Assembly (NCBI GenBank): GCA_964006375.1
Contig: OZ023266.1
Location: forward strand, 63,471,446 to 63,535,445
DNA from: Tillus elongatus
Taxonomy: Eukaryota > Arthropoda > Insecta > Coleoptera > Cleridae
DNA length: 64,000 nucleotides
Reading direction: 5' to 3'
Positions within the stretch are counted from its first letter, which is position 1. Each line of letters begins with the position of its first letter. Below are positions 51,971 through 63,430 of the stretch, in pieces. A program made the position numbers and the translations under genes. A model generated the notes under the pieces. It searched no databases. It was not told the origin of the DNA and saw nothing but the letters and a program-made list of their open reading frames with translations.

Positions 51971-53068
51971 AATTTTAACAGATCATTTTATCTAGACCAT
52001 CGGATAGGCAACTGTGACATGACCTTTCCAGAACGTCCAAAATCTTACTCCAGAAGCATACAGTGGAATCGTATGATTCGCTTGCCACGAATAACACGCT
52101 GCCTCGTCAAGATACGATAAAACTTAAAAATTCAGAGACTCTTATATCGTCAAATTTTTTTGCATCATCTAGTGTTTGAAGGGTGTTTGGTTCGATAATG
52201 AAATGATTACAACACGATCCCTTGGCATTTTAAAAAGAAGTTTGGACAACTTGCAAAATCCTTTACTGTAAAAGTGGGGAGCAAACTGAAACATGAACGT
52301 CGCGCTTTTTTTTGTATTTTCAAGAAAAAATGATAGATGCGCTCTGGTCATCATGAGTTTCGCTCTTATTTGGGCACATTAGTGTACCACACTGATAATC
52401 GTCAAAATACGTCTAAATCAAATTGAGTCAATATGGTCGGGCTTCAGAATACTCGGTGGGATGATCCACAGCTAGTGACATCTTTCTGTACGCACTTGGA
52501 ACTAGGCTCTCACAGCAGTCATGATAGAGATACAGTGCTAACCATACAAACTATGTAGAAGATCTCGATGATTGTTTAATTGTTGACCCTAGGACTACGT
52601 GCCCTTGCTAATGGACCACGAACACTTTTACATTTCCTTCCCTTTGGCAAGGGACAAATAGGGCCAACGATTTAACAATCGTTGTATGATTAATACTTTG
52701 TGTCCATTACGATTAGCGCGTACTGATTATGTGATTCATCTCATTGTGTATTTTGTTTTAATGAGTTAATTATGCTTCCTTGTGCTTTTTCCTGTGTTTA
52801 TATATATTTTTTGGTTTCTTTTTTGCAAACAGCAACGTATTTTCTTAATCGATTTCACTGTAGATATTATGCTTTAAGAGAATAATAGTTTACATTCGTC
52901 CTGTTCGGCTTGTTAATATAATAGTAAAATATAAGGCTTTGATTTCATGTATAGTATTCTTTCTTTTATCGTAATTCATCTATCAAAAAATGTGTAAATT
53001 GTATCTTTAATTTATAGAAATAGCTGTTTATATTTTGGTATATCTCCACTGGTGGTCGATTTGTTTAG

Positions 53069-54688
53069 TTTCCTCTAACAATCTAGAATATTCAAGCCAT
53101 GGTTTGGCTTTAGCTATGAAGGAAACACGAACCTGTACGGGCACTATAGTGTTTACAAAATGGTAAGTCTAATTTTGGTCTCACAAACTATCTCCTGGTA
53201 TTACAGAATTTTACAACATGACCTTTTTATGAATATAGAGGATTCATTAGCCTCTTTACAAACTTTGGCAATGAAAAGTAGCTTCAATTTAATAAAGAAA
53301 TGTTTATCTAAACGTATGTCAAATCTTTTTTACTCGGAGTTTACAGCACTTTTTAGCACATTTTGATTAAAAAGTAAAGAATTAACAGAAATATTTGTGT
53401 TGTGTTTGTGTTTATTTCTTTTAACGTCGGTCTATTTCGCGACTATGGCCAATCACCGAGCAGTTTCACCTCACTATCTTAGAAAATTTGCACTTGCCTT
53501 TCTGTAAGGAGGATAGGGATCTTTAACGTGCTCAAAATCGCATGGACACGGGACCGACGGCTTTACTCCCCCTCCAAAGGGCGGAACGTGCAGACATTCA
53601 ACTTGCTGAAATGCACTGCCACAACCTCGGCTGATGTTAATTGTACAGTATGTACTGAAAAAGTGAAAGGGAAACCCTGGGAATCCAACCCGATAACCCT
53701 CAGTTCAGAGGTACACGTCCTTGCCAGTGAACTACCGAGACTCTAATGTAAATATTTAGATTTAATGTAAATATTGAGGGTAACTTATTAAGCAACATAT
53801 GATTAATAAATGTATTTAATCGAAATGTAAATGCAGATGGGTATCAGAACATTTTGAACGAGATATTTTTGGATCTTCTGGAAGATGTTTCACCCCATCT
53901 GATACAAGGTTTGTTTTATCATCATGATGGGGCTTCGCCCCACTAAGAAAGACAAGTGAGTCAATGATTAGAAATTGATTTTTGGCGAAGGTCCTATACC
54001 ATAGCCACCTAGATCACCCGATTTAAATTCGTGCGGTTTTATTTATTGTATCACTTGAAGCAGCGTGTTACGCAGTGGAAATAAATAATCGTAGTCAAGT
54101 ATTACAGATAATTCAATATGCTGGAACTCATGTTAGAAATAATATAATTTTTACGCGTGTAAGAGGGTCGAGTCCGTCGTTGTCAGTTATGTATTCTCGA
54201 GATCGAACTAATTTTTGAACATTCACTCTGGTCTAAATTTTACTTTCTGTGTTTTACAATGAATGTTTTAATTTTTGTTAGTTATTGTTTCTCAACAGTA
54301 TCCAAGAATATAATTATTATTTTAAAAACGCGATCACTTCTGAACACAAAAAATTTCGGAACGCTGCAAGTGCGTTATGGTACTAAATTTTCATTAAAAG
54401 CGTCAAATTTGAATAACACAATATACTATAAACTTAGAAAGTTGAATTTTGGTAAGTAGTAAGGTCTTTCTCAAGGCAACATATTCACCAAACTTCATTA
54501 AAACCTTTGTGATTTTCGGAGAAAATTTTTTTTCGAAAGAAAACTCAAAATTTTCTCGGAAAACCTTGTTCGATTTTCCTGGCCAGCGAACTCATCCAAG
54601 CTATTCATAAAAGAAAGGTACTTGCCTAGTTTTGTCCAAATCGGTTAATTATCTTTTGAGTTATCGGTTGGATACACACACACATACA

Positions 54689-54783
<95 letters not shown>

Positions 54784-57700
54784 TATAAAAATTAAAACTG
54801 ACCCCGGATATGGGTTCTAGGGGTCCTAGTTCTCGATCATTCAAAGAAATTTCAGCAAAGTCTCTCCATCGATACCTATCTATCAGTAATTTTTTTTTAA
54901 ATAAAAAGATGGTACATACGCTTATATGAATATGAAGGACTCTACCTTTCACTGACAAGGTTTGTAAGGACGCTATAATGTATTAGGTAGATTTCTAAAG
55001 TCACATGACAACCATTTATCTGATTTTACCATAGTTCTATTACCGATAATAAAAAATTGGAGTATGTCGGTCAATGTTAAACTTTAAACTTTTAAACAAT
55101 TTTCGAACAGAAAAACAGATTTTTTTAAAAAGAAGTGTTTGTGTAATAGCAAACAGAAGTCCCGCTTGGTTTCCGCTACTTTCCGGAGAGTGCTGCACAT
55201 GGAAGAACTGATTTCTATGAACTGACAATACTTTGTTAGTATTTTCTTTTTAGAACCATGAGTTACCAGAAAAATTAGATTAAAAAATAACTAGTCAAAC
55301 TTAGCGAAAGTTGGCCGTTTCTAAGATATTGGCAGTTGAATGTTTGCTGTTTGATAAAACTCATTCAAGATGACTTTAGATAAAACTTACCAATAACCGG
55401 AGTGCAGGGTTTCCAAATAGTGACGTTTGATGTTTGGAAACTGCGTATAACTAAGCAGAGAGTAGCATAGCTGTTATATTTACTAGGAATGCTCAGTTAG
55501 TCTTGTTATTTAATTATGGAAAGCTACACTAATCAAGAATGCGTAGAAGTTGTTAAAATTTATCTTCATAATCAGTGCTCTGTTCACTAAACTTTCCGTG
55601 AACTGCGTTTAACTTATGATCTGGTCTTCACGAATGGCCTAGACAGTCGACAATTCGCAACTGGTTTGGTGTGGTGGTAAAATCAACGAAGCGCAAGATC
55701 AATTAAAAATATTGCTATTGCTGCTGTCCTAGACAACGTGCGTGATAACTTAATCCGCGTCGTGGACAAGGTCTTGGCATATCCCCGACGTCAACTTGAT
55801 AAAATGATGTATGGGGATCAGGTCTTCGATGGTATAATATTCAGTTAACTTAAGAGCTAAAGAAAAACGATGATAGACAGCGCCGTGTATTCGCAGAAGT
55901 GGCGTGAAAACCCACTCAGCGTGGTGCGCAAGAACTTGGCATATCCCCGACGTCAACTTGATAAAATAATGCCTCGGGATTTAGGACTTCGATTGTATAA
56001 TATGCCATTACCTAAAGAGCTGAAAACGGTGATAATGATCGCCGTGAATTCCTCAGACTGGGCTCTAGAGCACTTGGAAGCTGAACCTGATTTTGGGCGA
56101 AATATCATGTTCTGTGACGTGGTTCATTTCTGATTAAGTGGCTTTGTTAAAAAGCAAAATAACCGAAAATAGAACGAGTAAAACCCACATAAGATTCATT
56201 AGGTACCATTGCATAGCGAGAAAGTCACTGTTTAGTGTGTATTTTGGTCCACTGAAATCATCAATCGCAGGAGTTGCATTCACTGTGTATGGTGATCGAT
56301 ATAGGGAAAGGGAACCATTTTTTGGGCTAAGATTGGATGAGTTGGATATGATAAACATGTAATTTTCAAAGGATGCCGCTATACGTACCATACGCCATAA
56401 TGCACCTGATATGCGGACCTCATTGCATGAGAAGTTCTAAGAATCCGTTATATAGTGAGGTCGTGACAACAACTGGCCGCTCAAATCGTACGATTCAACT
56501 GCATTGATTTTTTTTTCGTAGAGCTACGTGAAATCTTGTAAAGATATGCTGACAAACCATAGACGATTGTTCTCCTAAAGGCCAACATCACTCTCATCAT
56601 TGGTGAAATAGAGCCACTTTTATTAGAGAATGTCATAAAAAACTGGATCTCCAGCTTTTGAATCATTCAGTTGGGCCATGGCAAGGTCTAATTTTTAAAA
56701 CGTAATCTTATCGAATTTGCTTTAAAATAGACACAAAAATGTGGCGATATCGCTTGCACAACTTGTATTATTTAATTCCAAAGATGAGAATGAAAATACA
56801 GGAAAAATGCTGTATAAACACTCAAATAAATTATGAAATTAAAAATTTGGTACGAAGTAAATAATAAATAACTCATCTTGTTCTGTTAAGATACGAGTAG
56901 GTTAAAATAGGTCACCTTAGTTTTTGAACTCATTTTATATTAGTTAGCTTCACATGTAGTTAATTCATTTGCGTTTAGTTATTCAGTCAATATTTTGCTG
57001 TCCGACATTAAGTTACTCAAAATTAATACATGGTCACTAGACAATAAGATCTGTTTCTATATCTCGACCTTATATGATTATACTGTACAATTGTATAATA
57101 TTATTTTATACTGATAATTTCTCATTTTTCAGTGAAAGTAAAGTTAACAGACTTAGAAGAACTAAGTTTAAGGTTAAGTACACACTAGAAGAAAATTGTC
57201 AAAACGTTAAGCTAGTATTTAATTGGTACATTTTGTCTGATTCAGGTACGTATATTTTAAGAAAATGTTTTAACTTTACAGTACTCTTTGTTCCATTTGT
57301 AATTCATAGAAATAGTGTACTAAACATAAAATGAAGGAAAAAGAAATAATTAACACAATACACATATTATGCAGTGAGTTACAAAAAATTTGCGATATGT
57401 CTCTTGAACATAAAAGTCAACTGTAGTAAGTCACAGGTTATGCTTTTCTGTAGCAGGTCTAGAGAACATTTTTTAGAGTCTTTTCTTAATATATGGGTAA
57501 ATAATAAAAGGTTGAACTTTGTGGAATCGGCTAGGTACCTTGGTATGGTTATTGACACTAGGCTTAGGTTCAGGGAACATGTGAGTAGTTTGAGAAAAAA
57601 GGCGTTTCTTAATCTTAAATTGCTCTATTCAGAGAGGCATGCTTTAAGTATGACGCTGAGGGTTCAGTTGTCGCAGACCCTTGTGCTTTCTCACTTCAAC

Positions 57701-60700
57701 CATTGCAACTTTGTTTACATGCCCTGTTTGGATTCATTGGATAGGTGTGCAGTTCAGAGGGTCCAGAACTGGTGTTGTCGTTTTATCTTTGGTCTGAGTA
57801 GACGAGAGAATGTATCTGGGAGGATTCGTGATGTGCGCTGGCTTTCTATGGAGACCAGATACAAGTTTCATTTACTTATGTCTATAAAATATTGAATTGT
57901 CAAGACGTTCCGACAGATTTAAGTCGCCACTTTTCATCGCGCTCTGAGGCTCACAACGTGAATATAAGAAATAAAAATGAGTTCTGTCTGCCACGCTTTC
58001 ATACTGCAGTGTTTAAGTGATCATTTGTTTACAGTGCCATCATCTTCCAGATGATTTTAAACGGTATAATATGAATAAGTTCAAATACAAGATGAGAGAG
58101 TTTTTGTTTTGTAGTCAGTAATGCAAAGTTCTGTGGGGACTGAGTTGGTCTGTGCGCATGGACGTGTGCGCGTTGGTCTGTGTGTGTGTGTTTGTCTGTG
58201 TGTGCGTGCTTGTCCCTGTGTGTGCGTGCTTGTCCCTGTGTGTGTGCGTGCTTGTCTCTCTGTGTGTGAGTGGGTGTATGGGTGTGTGTGTGTGTGAGGT
58301 GTATGTGTTCGGTGAGTTCTTGAGATGTTGATGCGAGGGTGGAGATGCGGGGTGGGGAGAATGGTATGTGAATTGTTTGGGTTTGCTTTTTTTGCGTTTG
58401 AAGCGTTTGTTCGCCATGCATTTGTGTTTTTCTGTAAACAATCTGTGCGGTGGTTAAGTGGAATAGCAGAGTTTGCTAGACTTCGCCATCGTGCGGGTTG
58501 GTATGTATAATTTTTGATTGTAATGTTTCTTTTTGTTGGTTTTCTTTTTCAATAAAGGCCTGTTATTATTTCTATTAATAATAAAAAGCTTAACATCAAT
58601 ATTCATACAGTTTGTGGCTAATGAGCCGTCCAAGAGTCCAAGGCCATCTACTCCACAATACCATACAATCAATATTCATGACAGAGCCTCGGTGGTACAG
58701 GGGAAGGAACGTGTGCCTCTAAACCGAAGGGTACTTCCAAGGGATTCCCTTCACTTTTTCAGTACATACATAGTATTTCAGCAAGTTGAATGTCTGCACG
58801 TTCGGCCCTTCAGAGAGGGCGTAAAGCCGTCGGCCCCGTATCCATGCGTTGTTGGGCACATTACCCTACCCTCCCTATAGAATGGCAGGGTCTCGGCAAA
58901 AGTTCCAGGATAGTGAGGTGAAACTGCTCCTTGGCGTCAATGATTGGCCATAGTTGCGGAAATAGACCGACGTCAAAAAACAAACAAAAATAACAAAATA
59001 TTCATGAAAATTATTTTTTTAATGTGCCAGTAGAGGTTGGATAATGGTGCCTCCACCTAAATTGCCCCACCTTCGAGCATTTCAAATATATTTCTTTATG
59101 TAGTCCTTCTCCAATTTTTAATATACTGGTTGATCGACATAAGATATTGCTCGCCTCTCTTATTACCTTTTAGTGAATTTTCGTAGAAAAAAATTACATT
59201 CGGTGCATTAACAGGCGGTGGTTAATTTCAACAATGGCACTTCTAACGCGTCGTCGAACAGATTCAACTGGTTTGATGCGCATATATTCTTAAATAGCCG
59301 TTTCTCACTTTGCAGACCGAAATCTGCCGCCTAATTTCTCATTGGTGGAATTTAAATTACGCAGCCTCTACTGCTTGAGACTAACACATGTATAATGCCA
59401 AGAGTCAACCGTAGCATCTTAACAGAAGAACTATTGTGCCTGTCTCTGTGCTCTATTGACTTATGCAACTTAAATTAAGTTATTTTTTTTCTTACAGCGA
59501 AATCACAAGTTCTTAAAACGTATAAAAATTATCCAGATGAGACAACGTTTCTTATGGAACCCTATACAATCGGAACAGGCTCATATAAAATAAAAGTTGA
59601 AGTATTACGAGCAAAACAAGAAAGTAGTAAACGCCCGATTCTAATAATTGATAATGTAAGTAATTTGTATATTTTTATTTTTATTAGTTTTTTATTTTAG
59701 AAAAAAAAAATGTGTCAGCTTTATTATTACATGCCTAATAAAATAATTTAAGTAATCGAGTTAGCGATCTATGTAGGATTATTATTTCGAACGCAAAGTC
59801 GGCACAAGGAAGCGAAGCATAAACAATTTTTAATTCAATCCATTCAGCGGATATATAATGCCAGATTTGTCAACTGTAACTTTGCAAGAAGTTATCTCTT
59901 TGTATTGAATGTTTTGCTTAGATGATATAATGATCAGACTTGTCTAGGGCAGTCATATGTTAATACTTTGTAGTTTTCGGGGTTAGTCCTCATAAAAAGA
60001 TCAAGAGTATAGGCTCTATGGTGTAAGCTAAAATATATTAGCCACAAATACAAAGTTAACCCTAATCGAAGCCGTTCATAGCCTGTTAGTCAAAAGCAAG
60101 GGTCAAGCAAATATTCTCGATAAACAGGCTGTATTTGTTAGCCCTAAGTGACATTTATATGAAGCACTGTGAGCACCAAATGGTCTATCTGGTGCAAAGA
60201 TTAATAAGGCGCATGTATCTGCGGGAAAATGAGACAATACAACTTGTTCTGTGTGGTTGTTCTGCTGCAGAAGGAACCAGGAACATGTATTTCCACAAGC
60301 CATTGCTTGATCCTGCAGACGATGAACTACTCATATCCACAATAGTTACCAGTTTTGTTGAGAAAATAAACCTACTGAGTGAAGTATTATGTTGGATCTC
60401 AGCCACTAAAACTTTAAAATGACATTGAAGTTATCTGGTTACTTAGGTATAAATCATAAAACATAAATACGGGACACAATGTTAAATAAACTAACTTTTT
60501 TATGCCAGAAAGGAATGTATGGCACCACAGTCGGTGTTTCGTGTGGATTAATTTCAGGTAAGCAACTAAAAAGAATACCAGAATACCTGGATAAAAACTA
60601 AAATATTTCAGTAATCGCAACAACCACTTGGCGTAGCTCATTCGAAAGCATTTATATTCGGCAGTTAGAGAAGCGGCCAAACAATTACTCCTAAGTTTGT

Positions 60701-60997
60701 TGACCTACTTATCTATTTAGTTTCATTTTTAGCTTCCCAAAATACTGTATATTTACCTGAATACTAATAAAATAATTATTGTGTTGCAGTGTTACTTTAA
60801 AGTTGACTATGAAAAACCTATTGCCATCATTAGGGGAGGAACTGAACGATATGTTAAAACCCGAAGTGACCTAACAATTGACGGTAGTCACTCTAGAAAT
60901 ATGGACTATGAATCGTCTAATAAAAATCTCAAATACGACTGGGTCTGCAAGATAGAAAGAGATATTTCTCCCAATTGTGTAGGGACTATACAGAAAG
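53069..60997 (+). CDS. Polycystin-1-like protein, REJ region, partial (four exons)
   Basis: Four exons with consensus splice sites and matching phases: 53069-53162 (starts with 2 nt of a split codon, ends phase 2), 57133-57245 (ends phase 1), 59498-59655 (ends phase 0) and 60790-60997 (ends phase 1). Spliced, they give about 191 residues. The last exon has PIAIIRGGTERY, then DLTIDGSHS, then KYDWVCK; this order (IxGG, a leucine-aspartate-glycine-serine strand, a W-C pair) is typical of the REJ domain of polycystin-1 family proteins. The preceding exon ends in a beta-strand pattern (GTGSYKIKVEVLRA) like the segment just before that motif in the family. These proteins are large membrane proteins with extracellular REJ regions. 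Neither the 5' nor the 3' part is found. A following exon may begin at 61676, but its frame soon meets a stop. The 53069 exon rests mainly on phase and splice sites. Confidence 0.7.
53414..53745 (-). mobile_element. tRNA-derived SINE, copy 4
   Basis: On the minus strand: AGAGTCTCGGTAGTTCACTG, then GTGTACCTCTGAACTG, B-box-like GGTTGGATTCC, the shared body with CGCCCTTTGGAGGGGG and ACGGGACCGACGGC-type words (inverse), and a GACCGACGTTAAAAG-type end. It lies in the intron between the 53069 and 57133 exons of the polycystin-like gene. Confidence 0.82.
53830..54160 (+). pseudogene. Mariner-like transposase C-terminal relic
   Basis: Broken frames give NILNEIFLDLLEDVSPHL, then LFYHHDGASPH (second catalytic block), then VSQ and LEIDFWRRS. 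Same family type as 23150-23580 and 55500-56705, but not the same copy. Multiple stops. Confidence 0.6.
54353..54907 (+). repeat. Dispersed repeat family A, copy 4, with (TA)n expansion
   Basis: Starts TTTCGGAACGCTGCAAGTGC, and keeps TCGAAAGAAAACTCAAAATT, GCGAACTCATCCAAGC and GGGTTCTAGGGGTCCTAGTT. The TA run (54692-54781) follows GGTTGGATACACACACAC, the same internal position as in copy 3. The terminal hairpin is degraded. Confidence 0.8.
55500..56705 (+). pseudogene. Full-length but decayed mariner-like transposase (DUF4817 type) with internal duplication
   Basis: Begins MESYTNQECVEVVKIYLHNQ (N-terminal helix-turn-helix) at 55515. Then come PRDLGLRLYNMPLPKELK, DFGRNIMFCDVVHF (first catalytic Asp region), GFVKKQN, KVTVWCVF, and FTVYGDRYRE. 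A degraded C-terminus (ADKP, NITLIIGEIEPLLLENVIKN) ends near 56700. The segment containing GGCATATCCCCGACGTCAAC occurs twice (55775 and 55937), a tandem duplication of about 160-190 bp. Many stops. It lies in an intron of the polycystin-like gene. Confidence 0.8.
57133..57245 (+). CDS. Probable polycystin-1-like exon
   Basis: A 113 bp exon after a polypyrimidine tract and TTTCAG, with a GTACGT donor. It encodes ESKVNRLRRTKFKVKY, then NVKLVFNWYILSDS. The leading base completes a Cys codon with the exon ending at 53162, and the trailing base completes an Ala codon with the exon at 59498. Confidence 0.6.
57390..58310 (+). pseudogene. LINE reverse transcriptase C-terminal half with GT-rich 3' UTR
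   Basis: The open frame to 57895 carries NCSKSQVMLFCSRSR, ARYLGMVIDTRLRFREHVSS, LRVQLSQTLVLSHFNHCNFV, and CCRFIFGLSRRENVSGRIRD. These are the palm-end and thumb blocks of a LINE reverse transcriptase. After a frameshift near 57892 it continues NCQDVPTDLSRHFSSRSEAH and NVNIRNKNEFCLPRFH. The 3' UTR includes a GT-rich run at 58150-58305. The catalytic core is missing (5' truncation). Confidence 0.8.
58684..58990 (+). mobile_element. tRNA-derived SINE, copy 5
   Basis: Head GAGCCTCGGTGGTACAGGGG, GTGCCTCTAAACCG, shortened T-arm region (B-box lost), body CGTAAAGCCGTCGGCCCCG, TTGGGCACATTACCC and GGCGTCAATGATTGGCCATA, and end GACCGACGTCAAAAAACAAA. It lies in the intron before the 59498 exon. Confidence 0.82.
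58991..59497. other. Intron sequence without recognised feature
   Basis: Nothing beyond the polypyrimidine tract and TTACAG acceptor at its right edge. Confidence 0.4.
59498..59655 (+). CDS. REJ-region exon of polycystin-1-like gene
   Basis: A 158 bp exon between TTACAG and GTAAGT. It encodes SQVLKTYKNYPDETTF, then SYKIKVEVLRA, then KRPILIIDN. No methionine opens it, so an ORF search for ATG-started frames would not show it. Its phase joins both neighbours. Confidence 0.7.
60133..60422 (+). pseudogene. LINE C-terminal zinc-knuckle fragment
   Basis: The frame reads YLRENETIQLVLCGCSAAEG, then TRNMYFHKPLLDPADDELLI, then FVEKINLLSEV. This is the same end block as the Jockey-type tails at 13.1 and 36.3 kb, with the first Cys pair lost. 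It is in an intron of the polycystin-like gene. Confidence 0.55.
60790..60997 (+). CDS. REJ-region exon of polycystin-1-like gene
   Basis: The best supported exon of the gene: TTGCAG acceptor, 208 bp, donor GTTTGT. It translates from CYFKVDYEKP to GTIQK and carries the IIRGG, DGSHS and DWVC signature positions. The frame runs on past the donor into low-complexity sequence, so the open frame alone overestimates its end. Confidence 0.75.
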
Positions 60998-61059
60998 GTT
61001 TGTTATTTAGTAATAATAATAATAAAAAGTATTTGTTGGCACTACAACCAAAATAAAAC

Positions 61060-61615
61060 AACACAAAATTCACAGAAAATACAATGTAATATATAGGCGA
61101 AGTTCAGTGCAACACTCTCTCCCACTCAACCACATCATACACATTCCCCACTGTATACATTATATACTGGCACACCTTAGTGCGAGAAATCAGTCAAGAA
61201 CACAAAACAATGGTCACACATCAGGACCTTATCCAATAAACAAACAATAAGCCGGACAGAAGGGTGTAAAATTACAGAACCAAGGTAGAGAAGAAGATGA
61301 GAATTGATTCAAAATCAAAAACAAAGACAGGAAAAAGCAGGACACCTGCTTACACACACATATACACACACCAACGTCACTGTCTACAACACAAATAGCC
61401 GAACATGCCCCCTCCCCTGAATGATCGCGCCGACAACTTTTTGATATGCTCCGGTATACTATTGTACACGCTGCAAACATCGTACGAAAAAGATCTCCTG
61501 TAAATATTCAGTTTATGCTTAGGCACCGAAAACAAATCTTTCATTCGAATGTTCACATTATGCATATCCGTGCGGTATGTTATCTTCTCGCATAAGTACC
61601 CAGAAAACATTGACT
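61060..61615 (-). pseudogene. LINE C-terminal fragment, same family as 57.4 kb
   Basis: On the minus strand the frame 61610-61377 reads HNVNIRMKDLFSVPKHKLNI, then YRRSFSYDVCSVYNSIPEHI, the last part of a LINE polyprotein. Its 3' UTR contains GTGTGTATATGTGTGTGTAA, similar in placement to the GT-rich 3' UTR of the copy at 57.4-58.3 kb. Confidence 0.6.
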
Positions 61616-61760
61616 GAATTATCGAATGGTAATGCTATTCATGTTCAGCCAGCCACTGCACCTTTACTTTTTGTGTCTTCGTAGATTCTGTTAAATGTAA
61701 GCAAAACAATAGCTTAGAAAATTTTGCGATAGAACGGATTATCTCTAATAACTAAGGTAG

Positions 61761-62160
61761 CGTTTCTCAACCTTTTAGTATTTCCGACCCAATTTTTCAA
61801 TTTTTCAATCACAATTATGTGATGTGTAAGAAAACCTAGCCGGTTAAATTTGCTGTAAGCTTAAGCAGTCTAATGCCTCTTTAGTTTTCACACAGCCCGC
61901 CAATTCCACATGGGTTTCACTTCTGTGTGAAGGGGGCTTATCGAAACCGTCATGAGAGTTTATGGGTCAAATTGATGTGAGTGAACAAATATTTAAAACG
62001 CTTAATTTTACCAAAATGTTTATTATCAAAAATTATTAAAAAAAAAATAGTTGATAGGGGTGCTTCTATTTTATGCTGAGAACAAAAAAAACACGCTGAC
62101 AAATCTACGTTTGCACAGTAAACAACTGCATAGTGCCACAACATTTTTGTATTGAGAAAC
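61761..62160. mobile_element. Possible hAT-type remnant
   Basis: The left edge TAGCGTTTCTCAACCTTTT is close to a hAT terminal consensus, and GTATTGAGAAACACA near 62150 is a weak inverted partner. No convincing target duplication. Tentative. Confidence 0.35.
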
Positions 62161-63270
62161 ACAAACATGACTTTCTAAGCATTAGAAGTAAAAAAAGCAC
62201 ATACATGACAATAGCTACCTTGGAAGTTCTTCCCTCTAGTTAAATACTTCAAACAAAATACTTCTAACTATATTAAAAAGTTCTAATAAGATAATGGATT
62301 GATATGTGTCGATATTTTTATTGTATAGAGTCTAACTTATTGAGGTTATTGCTAAGTGATTTAATGTTGTAATAGGTAAAGTTATTATTGTTATAGTTTG
62401 ATTCTATTATCGGGTTAAATATTAACACATATAACGAACACAATTTGAAGGCGTTATCTCTCGTTTTATTTTATTTTTATTTTTAAAGAATTTTTATTAT
62501 CAAAACGTTATAATGTAGCAACATTATTTTATTTGTAGTTGTCATTAATAGGTTTAAATCAATTTAATTTTATCTGATAATGTCGTCAAGCAGCGAAACC
62601 GGTTACAGAGAAGAAAATACACATTTGTGAAGCCAGAGAAATAGTCTCTACGTCTGCACTTAATATGGAACGGTATTACCAAGTAAGAGCAACTCAGACT
62701 TTCCAATACGGACTCGGGGGACGACGGTTTGAGACTCGCCGGCGGCGGATGATTTTTCATATCACTGTCGTCGTTGAAATCGAGCTCAAGGTGGAGGGTA
62801 GGTTAGCTTAGATGAGCAAAAGGGTCAGCAATGGCCTAATTGCCAGTAAGCATCTTACCTTTTTTTAACAACAACAATTAATGTCCTGTTATCTGATATT
62901 TCAAATCTCTTACAATACTGGATAATGGGGCCTAAGTTTGCTCTTTTATTTGATATTATATGACTTCACTAAACAATTTGACTCTACATAGTTTTGATTT
63001 AATAAACTTACCATATCAATATTACTGTGTCAGATACGCAGAAGGCTCTTCGTATAATTTTTGTGTTTATTTTGTTATACTGTACTTGACCTTGTTATTT
63101 AACACTTTGCCGTCAGTAATAATATCAAGCTCTCTACGTCAGTGACCTTAAAATGTTTTCTTCAATATCTAGTAAAATCGATTGTCAAATATTGTTGCAC
63201 GATGTCAGTAATGTTGCAACTTGATCTACAAATCTCGTTTTAAGTCTTAGCCATGTGAAAAAAAATAGAG
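62161..63270. other. Stretch without confident gene
   Basis: Around 62700-62760 is a GC-rich patch with GACGGTTTGAGACTCGCC, a weak B-box-like word that may mark another SINE head. Otherwise AT-rich with no gene. Confidence 0.35.
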
Positions 63271-63289
63271 GGCTTAGTTGGTACTTGAA

Positions 63290-63430
63290 TCTTTTGGGTG
63301 ATGAATAAAAAGGCTTTTTCTTTCCAAACAAATATTTTATTCCTTGTCCCGACGCGTTTCGACCCTTTTTAACAGGTCATCCTCAGGGGAATCTAGAATT
63401 TACAAAAGGCTTGCCAGAAAAACTGAGTTT
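63290..63430 (-). repeat. Penelope-like tail motif (tentative)
   Basis: On the minus strand: CCCCTGAGGATGACC, an A-rich loop, GGGTCGAAACGCGTCGGG, then ACAAGGAATAAAATATTTG. The GACC/GGTC stem flanked by CTGAGGA and GAAAC resembles the ribozyme-like end segments reported for Penelope-type retroelements. No reverse transcriptase is seen next to it. The remaining 63430-64000 has no recognised feature. Confidence 0.4.

Noticed and set aside
53528..53746. 72-codon plus-strand frame, with similar frames at 13798-14079 and 15640-16056
   Set aside because: They fall entirely within SINE copies; similarity between them reflects the SINE, not a protein family.
58029..58441. His/Thr-rich minus-strand frames of 108-130 codons
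   Set aside because: They are the complement of the GT-rich 3' UTR of a LINE; low-complexity, no domain.
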